DNA of 64,000 bases from Gephyromycinifex aptenodytis (GCF_012277275.1 NZ_CP051155.1:372001-436000), one strand, 5' to 3'. Positions 37,119 to 45,697 are shown, counted from the first letter of the stretch. Translations and numbers: made by a program. The notes: a model not told the origin generated them from the letters alone.

Positions 37119-38731
37119 AGAAGGTCCAGGCCTTCTAGAGTGTGGAGAAGCCGCGCGACGCTGCCGATTCTCTCCGCCGATTCCTTGGTGAGCGATTCAC
37201 CGACGCACACCGCCGCCGATACCTTGTCCTTACGGCAGTACGCGGCGATCACTTCTGGAGTGATGTCCTCGATGACCTTGACTCCGGCGGTCTGGATTAC
37301 AGCGGCTTCCCGGCAGTGCCCGCCGCTGATCAGGGCTCGCGCAGTGCCCGGACCGCCCAGCGCCTCGGCATACTCATCCTCCAAGTCTGCATCCGAGACG
37401 AACACGCACTTGTCCACGATGGTGGCAGCCTTACCCCCGAAGGCGCCGATCCAACTTCCGCTCTCCTGCCGGTCCACCAGGCCAAGAAGGGTGGGGCCAA
37501 AGCCATCGGGCCCGAGCAGTGGGAAGACATTCCTGAACTTCTCCGCGCCGTCCAGGTCCACTACGACCGCCCCCAGCCGGTCTAGATCGATTTCCAGGGC
37601 GCGCGCAACAGCCTCCACGATCACACGGTCTGCGGCTCCCTCGACCAGGATCACGAACCGCGCTGCTAATGCCTCTAGCAGGCGCGGCGACCACCAGTGC
37701 GCTCGCACCTTCTCGACTTTCGATAGTGTGCTGGAACCAATCTGGCGGGCGGTCCCGTACCGATCTATCGCAATAATTTCGGCCGGCTCAAAGCGGTGCA
37801 GGATGTAGGGCGAGTGGGTCACGAGAATCTTCTGGTTTCCCTCGCCGCTGAGCAAGTCTGCGATCGTTCGCTGGCTGGTCGGATGAAGGTGCAGTTCCGG
37901 CTCGTCAATAGCGATGACGTTCGCAGCCCCTTCCGCGAGGTCGAAGAGCGTCATCGCCATCAGTTGGCGCACACCGTCCGACTGCTCATGGAGGGAGACC
38001 TGGTGCTCGTCACGGTTCAGGAAAAGCGCGACGTTGCCGAGCATGTCCTTCTCTGGGTCAGCGACGCTGCGGATGGCGAACTCCTCCCGCTCCACTTGGC
38101 GTGGCATCGCACGGCTGAGATGGGTCGCAACCGTTGTTAGGAGGTCACCCACCGACTCGTTCGCATCCAGTTCTTCATTGAACTGGGTCAACAGGTTCTT
38201 CAGAGTCTTCTCGTTGTCGCCGAGGTCGGCAGCGTCGAGGAGCGTCCTCACCGGGCTCATCGGACCCTCCATGATCGAAGCCCCCCTCGTTGCTCTGAGA
38301 TAGCGCCAGCCGAAGGCTTCCAGTTGCTCGCGGCTCGGCACCCGCTCGTGTCCGCTTTCGGGGAACCACCGCCGCACCGTGACTGCCTCGTCATCCTCGG
38401 GGTGAGCCTCGACGCGCATCTGAACCCAGAGCGACTCACTCTCTTGGTCCTCAGCCACACTGATCTCAGCGGGGAACGGCGCTCGGTCCTTGTCGCTGAA
38501 GTCGGTCCAAATGACATCGACCAGCAGAGGCTGCTGGGGGTCCCGCAGATCGCTTGGGGACAGGGCCTGGTACAGGCTGGCCGTTGACGAACCGAGCGCT
38601 AGATTCAGCATTCGGAGGATCGACGACTTTCCGACGTCGTTGGCGCCAACGATGACGGCGTGTCTCCTCAGTTCAAGGTCCAGGTCCCGGACCCGGCTGT
38701 GGTTTTTTATAGTCACCCTGGATATGCGCAT
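37115..38731 (-). CDS. gajA: Gabija-type protein GajA, OLD-family ATPase/TOPRIM nuclease
   Basis: A 538-residue class 2 OLD nuclease. N-terminal ABC-type ATPase: Walker A VGANDVGKSS (about 28-37), a signature-like stretch HEQSDGVRQLMAM, Walker B NVIAIDEPELHLHP, and the switch histidine in ILVTHSPYIL. The C-terminal TOPRIM domain starts FVILVEGAADRVIVEAVA (metal Glu), then VVVDLDGAEKF and LLGLVDRQ. GajA senses nucleotide depletion during phage attack and nicks DNA, with GajB. Length is slightly below the 578 residues of the Bacillus example. Flanking transposon remnants suggest acquisition by transfer. Confidence 0.85.
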   Translation of the reverse strand: MRISRVTIKNHSRVRDLDLELRRHAVIVGANDVGKSSILRMLNLALGSSTASLYQALSPSDLRDPQQPLLVDVIWTDFSDKDRAPFPAEISVAEDQESESLWVQMRVEAHPEDDEAVTVRRWFPESGHERVPSREQLEAFGWRYLRATRGASIMEGPMSPVRTLLDAADLGDNEKTLKNLLTQFNEELDANESVGDLLTTVATHLSRAMPRQVEREEFAIRSVADPEKDMLGNVALFLNRDEHQVSLHEQSDGVRQLMAMTLFDLAEGAANVIAIDEPELHLHPTSQRTIADLLSGEGNQKILVTHSPYILHRFEPAEIIAIDRYGTARQIGSSTLSKVEKVRAHWWSPRLLEALAARFVILVEGAADRVIVEAVARALEIDLDRLGAVVVDLDGAEKFRNVFPLLGPDGFGPTLLGLVDRQESGSWIGAFGGKAATIVDKCVFVSDADLEDEYAEALGGPGTARALISGGHCREAAVIQTAGVKVIEDITPEVIAAYCRKDKVSAAVCVGESLTKESAERIGSVARLLHTLEGLDLL

Positions 38732-39081
38732 CGTGGTCTCGCTCTTCCACCCTGCTCGGGAACGAGGGCTAGCTTAGTGAACAAGCCTTCAAGCCCAGTG
38801 AAGCACCGGAGGTGCGCAGTCGCTGGGCGTGTCTGAGCGTGTCGCAGATTCCCGACATGTCGTTTCGTCGGACAGGGTGCCACCAACAGGCTGAGCCGTC
38901 CGTGCCATTTATCGGGGTCGACACAGCCGCGGTCCGCGAAGCCTTCGCAATTTTAACTGCCCGTGGGGGGTTCTGGCTTGCCCGTGCGAGTGCGCTCTGC
39001 GATCTGTCGGGCGATCTTGCGATCCTCGGTGGCGAACCCGGCCGATGGCCAGATGGCCATCCATCACGCCGACGGGCGGAG
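38732..39081. other. Gene-poor stretch upstream of the Gabija operon
   Basis: No intact gene is supported. It should contain the promoter of the gajA-gajB operon on the minus strand. It also contains the tandem TGTC..GACA repeats. A short minus-strand frame (about 39057-38953) reading GFATEDRKIARQIAERT may be another gene remnant, unidentified. Confidence 0.5.
38840..38874. repeat. Back-to-back TGTC...GACA modules
   Basis: Two units touch end to end: TGTCGCAGATTCCCGACA (38840-38857) and TGTCGTTTCGTCGGACA (38858-38874). Each begins TGTCG and ends GACA. Such arrays occur as transposase-binding sites at transposon ends, and a TnsA-like remnant lies 200 bases away, but the link is inference. Confidence 0.45.
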
Positions 39082-39340
39082 TCACTGCACGTCCACCAAC
39101 CGTCCGTCGCCGTTGCTTAGCCGCACGAAGAAATCGGGGACGTGATCGCCGGAGTGGTCGGCCCTCTGCGTCGTTCGTGCCTTGGTCACATAGGACCCCC
39201 AGCGGGCTGGGATGAGATGCCTACGACCTCAGGGCCATGATCTGCGCTCAGGAGGTACCGCCGCTCCAGCAGGCTTTCGGCCCGGTGTGCGGCGCGTCGT
39301 CGTGGAGGACCACAACAGCTGTGCGCCTACCCGGCCAAGC
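39082..39340 (-). pseudogene. TnsA-like transposase endonuclease remnant with frameshifts
   Basis: Three stretches in different minus-strand frames line up in order with actinobacterial TnsA-like heteromeric transposase subunits (remembered pattern): QLLWSSTTTRR, then ESLLERRYLLSADHGPEVVG continuing ISSQPAG, then DHVPDFFVRLSNGDGRLVDV ending in Q and a stop at 39082. The family pattern is W.S.TT, YESWLERD, VVGIASQP, HAPDYFVRRADG, VVDVR. At least two frameshifts and loss of the C-terminal half make it non-functional. Confidence 0.7.
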
Positions 39341-39416
39341 GACGAACTCGCGATAAGTCTCGTCTGGAGTGAGAGGGGACACCCGCAAGCGGCGCGATGA
39401 GGTCGCGATAACACCG

Positions 39417-39444
39417 AAATGACATAATGTAGATTATCGGCGCG
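39417..39444 (-). other. dif: dif-like XerCD recombination site
   Basis: A 28-base site with 11-base arms and a 6-base centre. On the minus strand it reads CGCGCCGATAA, centre TCTACA, then TTATGTCATTT. It matches the E. coli dif at 19 of 28 positions in my alignment and closely resembles actinobacterial dif (CCGATAA ... TTATGTCA, from memory). It lies in an A+T-rich patch outside any gene. Confidence 0.72.
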
Positions 39445-39554
39445 CTGCAGGTTGGGTCGTCGGCGTCCCGCGAGGCTGGTTCGCTGATCCGCAGGTGCCC
39501 CCGTAGCCGGTGGCGCCGTGTTGCTCAGGTTCGGCTGCAAGCACGCCTGTAAGG

Positions 39555-40175
39555 TCAGGAGTCTTGAATCACCGATCCGTCGTCAGCGTTGATCTCCACC
39601 TCAACGTCGTCGGATGCACCAGCGGGTTGAATATCAAATTCGTACTTAACCAGTCCGCTGTCCTTGCCCTCCATCTTCCATTCTCGAATGCTGCCGTCCT
39701 GCTGCTTGCGCGCGGCATCGGCGGCCTGCTGCACATCGATGAGCGAGTCGGGATCGAAGATCTTGGCGCGCTTCTTCGTGGCGTCGTCGCCCAGGTCATC
39801 CCGCTTCTCGGAGAGCTTGGACAAAGTGTTCGCGTCGTATTGGACAGCAAACTTATCCGCGGCGGAAAGGAGTTCGATCTTGTACTCCAGTCCACCGTTT
39901 TCCCGGCGCTCGAGCTCGATTTTACTCACCTGGCCATCGAATTCTTCCTGCGCCGCTTTGAGTGCGTCCTGCCATCCCTTGGCTGGCGGGTTGGCCACGA
40001 CGTCCTCATCGGTGGCGTTCGACGAAGAATCTTGGGCCGTCGCCGGGGTTGAGGCTGCAACTGGCGACGGGGACTGCGCCGGTGGCGCGGTGTCGGAATC
40101 GGCACCTGAACTGCAGGCGGTCATTAAACCGAGAGTTGCAACGATAGATAGAACGGGCACATATTTACGACGCAT
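39555..40175 (-). CDS. Lipoprotein with PepSY-like domains
   Basis: A 206-residue exported protein. The start MRRKYVPVLS leads into a hydrophobic stretch and the lipobox LMTACSS, so Cys21 is the lipidation site. A Ser/Pro/Ala/Asp-rich linker (about 22-60) is followed by two repeats resembling PepSY: GWQDALKAAQEEFDGQVSKIELE with LEYKIELL, then SLIDVQQAADAARKQQDGSI with VKYEFDIQ, ending VEVEINADDGSV. PepSY domains are thought to inhibit or chaperone extracellular proteases. No protease gene adjoins it. Confidence 0.85.
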   Translation of the reverse strand: MRRKYVPVLSIVATLGLMTACSSGADSDTAPPAQSPSPVAASTPATAQDSSSNATDEDVVANPPAKGWQDALKAAQEEFDGQVSKIELERRENGGLEYKIELLSAADKFAVQYDANTLSKLSEKRDDLGDDATKKRAKIFDPDSLIDVQQAADAARKQQDGSIREWKMEGKDSGLVKYEFDIQPAGASDDVEVEINADDGSVIQDS

Positions 40176-40434
40176 GAGGCTGCGATTTCCTTCCTTCGAA
40201 ATGCTGCGGACTGCAGGCCCGCTAGGACGACATTACCCAAGCGGGTTGTCGCAGATCTTTCGCCCCCGCCGAAAGTAGTCACGTACCACCTAGCCGTGAG
40301 GCGTACCGGTCGCGCAGTCACCTGATTACGGCCGCCCCCGGTCGTTTCGTGCGTGCTACCGAAGATCGTTTCCACTCCCCCGACCCGTCCAGGGTGTGCC
40401 TGCGTGGGCCTTCGCGCTTGCGGTCGATTGGGTG

Positions 40435-40572
40435 CTAATGCACCCAGCCGACCGCGTCACCGGCGCCGCCTGGGCTGGGCTGGGGCCGCACCCGGTGACC
40501 GCGAGCGTCCACCTCGTTGACCAGGTAGCGACCCAGATAGCCGCTGGCGCCCAGGACTAACGCCGAACTCAT
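40435..40572 (-). pseudogene. Truncated NAD(P)-binding epimerase/NmrA-like ORF
   Basis: A 45-codon frame beginning MSSALVLGASGYLGRYL, the dinucleotide-binding start of NAD(P)H-binding epimerase-type proteins, then VNEVDARGHRVRP before a quick stop. Only the first beta-alpha-beta unit is present of a family of about 280 residues. It begins 12 bases after the OsmC stop, as if once in an operon with it. Confidence 0.65.
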
Positions 40573-40584
40573 GACTGCCCCGGA

Positions 40585-41010
40585 TCAGGTCGTGGCGTCC
40601 AGCATCGTTACCGAAGTTGGTAGGGCAATGGTGCGCGAGACGGTGCACAGTCGGTCCCGGGACTGCTCGATGGCGCGCGGCAGCCGCTGCCTGGCCTCAT
40701 CTCCGCCTTCATCTGAGGGGAAACGCACCGTGAATGCCACCCGCACATCTGTGAGGTGGCTGCCCTCCTCGTCGTGGACCTTCTCCCCCGAGGCCTGCAT
40801 CGAAAACTCCTCCGGTTCGGCGCGGCGCGCAGTGATGAGGTCGACGTCGATCCCTGCGCAGCCCGCGGCGGCGGCCAGCAGCAACTCCACAGGTGTGAAG
40901 TCGGCACTGTCTCCCGATCCCATGCTCATTCGTGCCCCGCGCTCGTTGACTGCCTCGAACGTTCCCGGCCCGGTACGGATTACCTGGACAGCATGCCTCT
41001 GGTCGCTCAT
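40585..41010 (-). CDS. OsmC-family protein
   Basis: A 141-residue protein of the OsmC/Ohr superfamily. The two family cysteines are in LLLAAAAGCAGIDVD and RDRLCTVSRTIAL. Members reduce organic hydroperoxides with these cysteines; the YhfA/OsmC-like branch, which this length resembles, is less well understood. VELLLAAAAGC fits the usual TPxELLLAALGGC pattern. It diverges from the hydrolase gene to the right and is followed by a truncated NAD-binding frame. Confidence 0.87.
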   Translation of the reverse strand: MSDQRHAVQVIRTGPGTFEAVNERGARMSMGSGDSADFTPVELLLAAAAGCAGIDVDLITARRAEPEEFSMQASGEKVHDEEGSHLTDVRVAFTVRFPSDEGGDEARQRLPRAIEQSRDRLCTVSRTIALPTSVTMLDATT

Positions 41011-41141
41011 TAATTACTCCATGTGTATGTGTGCGCGGCTACCTCGATGCCACCATCATGCTGCCCTTGCTGGGTGCGCGCCCAGGAACACCGGATCTGG
41101 GTTGGGAACCCTCCACTGCGGCGGACTCCTAAGGTGAGGAC

Positions 41142-42386
41142 ATGACTGCGACCCATGTGCCCGGACTACTGCTCACCGACCACACGATCCAGGTCCCCCT
41201 GGACCACAGTGAGCCCGAAGGTGAACAGATCACGCTATACGCACGTGAGGTCGCCACCCGGGACAGCAGCGACAAGCCGTACCTCGTCTTTCTGCAAGGT
41301 GGTCCCGGCTCCGAGGCCCCCCGCCCCAGCGGGGTCCCCTCCTCTCCCCCGTGGTTGGCCCGAGCCCTGGCCGACTACCGGGTACTCATGCTCGATCAGC
41401 GTGGCACCGGCGCCTCCACCCCGTTCGGGCTCGACGACCTCAAAACAGGGACCCCCGAACAGGTCGCCGCGCGGCTGACCCACTTTCGCGCCGACTCCAT
41501 CGTCGAAGACGCAGAACTGCTGCGCGCCCACCTCGGTGTGCAGACCTGGAGCCTGCTCGGACAGTCCTTCGGCGGGTTCACCTCACTGGCCTACCTGTGC
41601 CGCTACCCGCACAGCCTGGCCGAGGTGTACATCACCGGCGGCCTCGCGGCCGTCGACCACAGCGCCGACGAGGTGTACGCCTCCACCTACGAGACCATGC
41701 GCCGTAAATCGCTGGCCTACTACCGGCGCTTCCCTGGCGACCGCGACCGGATGCGCGCTCTTCTGGCGGCCTGCAACGCCGGTGAGGTGGTGTTGCCGAA
41801 CGGGGACGTGGTCACCCCCCGGCTACTACGCACGATCGGACTCAACCTCGGCGCCATCGGAGGCCTCGAGGCGGTCCACTACCTGCTGGAAGCCGATCAC
41901 TGCTCCGCACGCTTCCGGTACGACCTGGAGGCGCTGCTGCCCTTCGGCGGGCGCAACCCGCTGTACTACGTGCTGCACGAATCCTCCTGCTGCAACGGCG
42001 GGGCCACCCGGTGGAGCGCGCAGCGAGTGATGCCGGCGGACTTCCAGGAAGACCTGACCCTGTTCACGGCCGAACACGTCTTCGACTGGCACTTGGAGGA
42101 CCGCAGCGAACTGGCGCCCTACGCCGAGGTCACGCGCCTACTCGCCGAACACGATTGGCCACGGCTCTACGACGCCGACGCGTTGCGCCAGGCCGACGTA
42201 CCCGTCGCCGCCGCCATCTACTCCGACGACGCCTACGTCACCCGCGCCTTCTCCGAGGAGACCGCAGCTCTGCTGCCGCGGATGCGCGCCTGGGTGACCA
42301 GCGAGTACGAACACAACGGCCTTCGCTTCGACGGGGCAAAGGTTTTAGACCGGCTGATCGCGCTGGCCCGCGACGAAACCTACTGA
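41142..42386 (+). CDS. Alpha/beta hydrolase, S33 proline-iminopeptidase family
   Basis: A 414-residue cytoplasmic hydrolase. YLVFLQGGPGSEAP gives the oxyanion HGGPG-type motif (QGGPG), MLDQRGTGAS is typical of proline iminopeptidases, and the nucleophile elbow is LLGQSFGGFTSL. The catalytic His is probably in TSEYEHNGLR near the C-terminus. It may remove N-terminal proline or other residues from peptides; substrate not determined. It has an ATG start, is divergent from osmC, and there is no operon partner. Confidence 0.9.
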   Translation: MTATHVPGLLLTDHTIQVPLDHSEPEGEQITLYAREVATRDSSDKPYLVFLQGGPGSEAPRPSGVPSSPPWLARALADYRVLMLDQRGTGASTPFGLDDLKTGTPEQVAARLTHFRADSIVEDAELLRAHLGVQTWSLLGQSFGGFTSLAYLCRYPHSLAEVYITGGLAAVDHSADEVYASTYETMRRKSLAYYRRFPGDRDRMRALLAACNAGEVVLPNGDVVTPRLLRTIGLNLGAIGGLEAVHYLLEADHCSARFRYDLEALLPFGGRNPLYYVLHESSCCNGGATRWSAQRVMPADFQEDLTLFTAEHVFDWHLEDRSELAPYAEVTRLLAEHDWPRLYDADALRQADVPVAAAIYSDDAYVTRAFSEETAALLPRMRAWVTSEYEHNGLRFDGAKVLDRLIALARDETY

Positions 42387-42584
42387 GTCGGCAAGGAACC
42401 CCACCGCCTCCGAAGCACACGGGGAGCCGGTGGCAAAGCCATCTCGAGGCGTCTGCGCGCCATGCGTCCAGGCGTCACTGACCCCCCTGTCACAGGGGAG
42501 GCATAGGCTGAGTTGACGCCTTCGTCGAGAAGGCGATGGGTGCGGCGAAGCCGCCCCGAATCTCGAGTGAGAAGGAGCGAAAAC

Positions 42585-43004
42585 ATGACAGACCAAACCG
42601 ACCACGGCCCGGCTCCCTACGTCGTGAACATCGAGGAAGAGACCCTCGGGAACGACACCTACCGCACCACGCTTTGGACGGGTAAGAACCTCCAACTCAC
42701 CCTGATGGCCATCGCGCCTGGTGACGACGTCGGCCTTGAGGTGCACGAGGACCACGACCAGTTCCTGCGTATCGAGTCCGGTCGGGGGCGTGCCCAGATG
42801 GGCCCGGCCAAGGACAACTTCACCCTTGACCAGGAGGTCGGCGACGACTGGGCCGTGCTGGTTCCGGCCGGGTCGTGGCACAACGTCACCAACATCGGTG
42901 ACGAGCCGCTCAAGCTGTACTCCCTGTACGCGCCTCCGGAGCACGTTCACGGCACGGTGCACGTCACCAAGGCTGACGCGGACGCCGACCCGAACGAGCA
43001 CTGA
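42585..43004 (+). CDS. Cupin-domain protein
   Basis: A 139-residue single-domain cupin. GDDVGLEVHEDHDQFLRIESGRG is cupin motif 1 with metal-type ligands H, H and E; PAGSWHNVTNIGDEPLKLY is motif 2 with the final His. The ATG at 42585 follows AAGGAG, so upstream frame extension is rejected. It closely resembles stand-alone cupins annotated as mannose-6-phosphate isomerase-like; enzymatic function is unproven. The acidic tail ADADADPNEH is variable. Confidence 0.88.
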   Translation: MTDQTDHGPAPYVVNIEEETLGNDTYRTTLWTGKNLQLTLMAIAPGDDVGLEVHEDHDQFLRIESGRGRAQMGPAKDNFTLDQEVGDDWAVLVPAGSWHNVTNIGDEPLKLYSLYAPPEHVHGTVHVTKADADADPNEH

Positions 43005-43027
43005 GACACCCCGGTCCCGCACCATGG

Positions 43028-43063
43028 ACGCGCGGCGCATGCCCGACGGCGTGCGCCGCGCGC
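43028..43063. terminator. Bidirectional hairpin between cupin and hrpB genes
   Basis: ACGCGCGGCGCA and TGCGCCGCGC form a stem of at least ten pairs (43030-43039 with 43052-43061), between two convergent genes. Confidence 0.72.
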
Positions 43064-43102
43064 GTGTGTCTGGCCTGCCGACCGCCGGCAGTGACCAGGG
43101 CT

Positions 43103-45697
43103 TCAGGGTCGGCGCCGGGCCCGCGCCGTCGGGGTAGCACTCCACGGGTCCACCGGCCAGGGGTGCTTGGGGTAGCGCCCGCGCATCTCCGAGCGCACCT
43201 GGGCATAAGGACCGGACCAGAACGAGGCCAGATCATCGGTGACCGCCAGCGGTCGTTGCGCCGGCGAGAGCAGGTGGAAGAGCAACGGAACGGCGCCGTC
43301 GAGAATGCGTGGCGTGTCCGCCCACCCGAAGCATTCCTGCAACTTGACGGCCACAACGGGTCGATCCCGTGGGTCCTGCGGGTAGGTGATGCGTACGCTC
43401 GAGCCGCTGGGCACCTTCAAACGCTGCGGTGCCAGCTCCTCCAACCGCGTTGCTGCCGGCCACGGAAGTAGCCGACGCAGCGGATCGCTCAATTCGAGGC
43501 GATCTGGTCGCCCACCGAACGAGCCCCCCGCCAGCGCGTCCAGTTCCGGCGCGAGCCACTGCTCAAGGCGTGCTGCAAGCGCGTCGTCGCTGACATCTGG
43601 CCACGGCTGCCCCAGGTAGTGATGCAGCATCGCCAACCGCCGCCGAAGTTCGGTGCCCGACTGCGACCAGGCGAGCATGCTCGGGTCGGTGCTGATCGCC
43701 GCCGCGAGCGCTTGCCGAGCCTGCGGGGGCGAGGGCGTGACGGGGGCGCTGGTGATTTCGATGGCCCCCAACGCCTTGACCCGCCGCGCGGTGACGCGCT
43801 GCTGTACCTGCGTTCGAACCTCGTCGCTCAGCAGTGGCGCGGCAACGCAGATAGCGAGTTCTTCGCTCAACGGCGCGGCAGCTCGAATGAGGGCACCGGT
43901 CCCGGCTCCTGCCCGCCCGGGTGCCACGGTCACCTCCGCGATGGCCAACCACTCGTGACCGGTCAGCGAGCTCGAGCCAGGCAGCGCAGCTCGGGTGCCG
44001 GAGGCCAGCAGGTAGGTCTCCCCGACCAGGCGGGCGATCCGGGTAGGGAAGGCCAGTCCGAGAAGTGCACCCACCAGGTAGTCCTGGCTGTCGCTCGCCG
44101 GTAGGGGGATGTTGGCGCCTGACGCCTGATCGGAGGCGACCGTTCTTGCCTTCGGCGCACGCCGGGCCAGCTGGGTGAGTCGGCGGGTCTCAGCGGCCCA
44201 CGTTTGTGCTGCGGCTCCCCGCCCGGCGCGCAGTTCGCGCAAGAGCCGCACCAGATTGGCATCCGGCGCCCGAAGATCACTGCTGACCATGGCCACGACC
44301 TGCGCGGCGAGCTCGGCACCCCAAAGCTGGGTACCGTCGAAAAGTGCCCGCGCCAGGCGAGGATCGACTGGGGCTCGGGCCAGTTCTCGCCCGTAAGGGG
44401 TTGCCTGCCCGAGCTCGTCGACGGCGCCGAGACCGTGCAGGGTCTGCACTGCTTCCTCAATGGCGTTGGTGGGGGGCGGATCTGGCAGCGGTAGGCCCGC
44501 ACCTGCCGGTGTCCCCCAGCAGGCGAGCGCGAGCGCGGCGCCGGTGAGGTCGGCTGCGGCGATCTGCGGGGTGCTGTGCGGCGCCATCGCGGCAAAGGTC
44601 GCTTCGTCGTAGCAGCGCACCACGGTGCCGGGGCCGAGCCGGGCGGCGCGGCCGGCCCGTTGGATAGCGGAGTCCCGTGAGCAGGCCCGGGTCACCAGAC
44701 CGCCCATGGCGCGACCGCTGTCGCGCCGGGGTTCGCGGGACAGCCCCGCGTCTACCACCAGCCGCACCCCCGGCACGGTCAAGGAGGACTCGGCCAGCGA
44801 GGTAGACACGACGATGCGGGGCCTTCGGCTGCTACTGGCGGAAGTGGCCACATCCTGCTCGCGCGCCGAGAGGCGGCCGTGCAGAGGCAGAACCTCCACG
44901 GCCGGGGCGTGTTGACGGATCCTAGCGACGACGTGATCGACTTCGAGGGCGCCAGGGACGAAAACGAGTGCGTCGCCTTCGGCTTGTTCCCGGGCTGCTA
45001 CGGCCACCACCGCCACGTGATCTAGGAAAGATCGCTCGATGCCGCGCGGGCCGAGTCGCGGCGCACTCGCCGGCTGCCAGCGGACCTGCAGCGGGTGAGT
45101 GGCCGCATCACACGTCACGATCGGGGCGGGGTGGCCCGGATCGCCGAGGAGGGCTGCGAAGCGAGGCGCGTCCAGGGTGGCCGACATCGTCACCAGCCGA
45201 AGGTCCTCGCGTAACGTGCGCACTTCGGCCAGCATGCCGACCAACAGGTCGGTCTCCAGGCCGCGCTCGTGCACTTCGTCGATGACTACGGCGCTGGTTC
45301 CCGGTAGGTCGGGGGCGCTGAGCAGGCGATTTAACAGCACACCGGGGGTGCAGAACTCGATGATCGTCTCGGTGCCGCAGGTGCGCTCACCGCGCACCGT
45401 GTAGCCGACGAGCTCGCCGATCTGGCCTCCGGTGAGGTAGGCCAACCGCCGAGCGGCAGCGCGAGCGGCGACACGGCGCGGTTGAGTCACCACGATCTTG
45501 CCGGCCACGCCGACGTTGCGGACCTCCGCCTCGCCCAGCACGGCGTTGGCCACAGCCGGTGGCACCAGAGTCGTCTTTCCGGTACCGGGTGGGGCCTGCA
45601 CGACCACCGCGCCGGGCCGGGCCAGGTGCGCCTCCAACTGGGGCAGCACCGCGCTGAAGCTCAGCTGGGCGCCGATGCGGTGCAGGTCGAAGTGCAT
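43103..45697 (-). CDS. hrpB: ATP-dependent helicase HrpB
   Basis: An 864-residue DEAH/RHA-type helicase. Walker A QAPPGTGKTT (about 35-43), VVTQPRRVAARA (motif Ia), VIDEVHERGLETDLLVG (motif II, DEVH), TMSATLD (III), VFVPGALEV, VVSTSLAESSLTVPGV, and CSRDSAIQRAGRAARLGPG (VI). The C-terminal HrpB-specific region ends about residue 860. Start at 45697 because the family begins near this Met; an upstream frame extension lacks support. HrpB proteins are putative RNA or DNA helicases of unclear role. Confidence 0.92.
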   Translation of the reverse strand: MHFDLHRIGAQLSFSAVLPQLEAHLARPGAVVVQAPPGTGKTTLVPPAVANAVLGEAEVRNVGVAGKIVVTQPRRVAARAAARRLAYLTGGQIGELVGYTVRGERTCGTETIIEFCTPGVLLNRLLSAPDLPGTSAVVIDEVHERGLETDLLVGMLAEVRTLREDLRLVTMSATLDAPRFAALLGDPGHPAPIVTCDAATHPLQVRWQPASAPRLGPRGIERSFLDHVAVVAVAAREQAEGDALVFVPGALEVDHVVARIRQHAPAVEVLPLHGRLSAREQDVATSASSSRRPRIVVSTSLAESSLTVPGVRLVVDAGLSREPRRDSGRAMGGLVTRACSRDSAIQRAGRAARLGPGTVVRCYDEATFAAMAPHSTPQIAAADLTGAALALACWGTPAGAGLPLPDPPPTNAIEEAVQTLHGLGAVDELGQATPYGRELARAPVDPRLARALFDGTQLWGAELAAQVVAMVSSDLRAPDANLVRLLRELRAGRGAAAQTWAAETRRLTQLARRAPKARTVASDQASGANIPLPASDSQDYLVGALLGLAFPTRIARLVGETYLLASGTRAALPGSSSLTGHEWLAIAEVTVAPGRAGAGTGALIRAAAPLSEELAICVAAPLLSDEVRTQVQQRVTARRVKALGAIEITSAPVTPSPPQARQALAAAISTDPSMLAWSQSGTELRRRLAMLHHYLGQPWPDVSDDALAARLEQWLAPELDALAGGSFGGRPDRLELSDPLRRLLPWPAATRLEELAPQRLKVPSGSSVRITYPQDPRDRPVVAVKLQECFGWADTPRILDGAVPLLFHLLSPAQRPLAVTDDLASFWSGPYAQVRSEMRGRYPKHPWPVDPWSATPTARARRRP

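Noticed and set aside
38812-39120. 102-codon plus-strand frame in the island
   Set aside because: No ribosome binding site, no family motif, and it overlaps the TGTC repeats and transposase remnant.
42484-42560. Short hairpins between S33 hydrolase and cupin genes
   Set aside because: Stems of only six to seven pairs (CCCCTG/CAGGGG and CGCCTTC/GAAGGCG); could be chance in GC-rich DNA.
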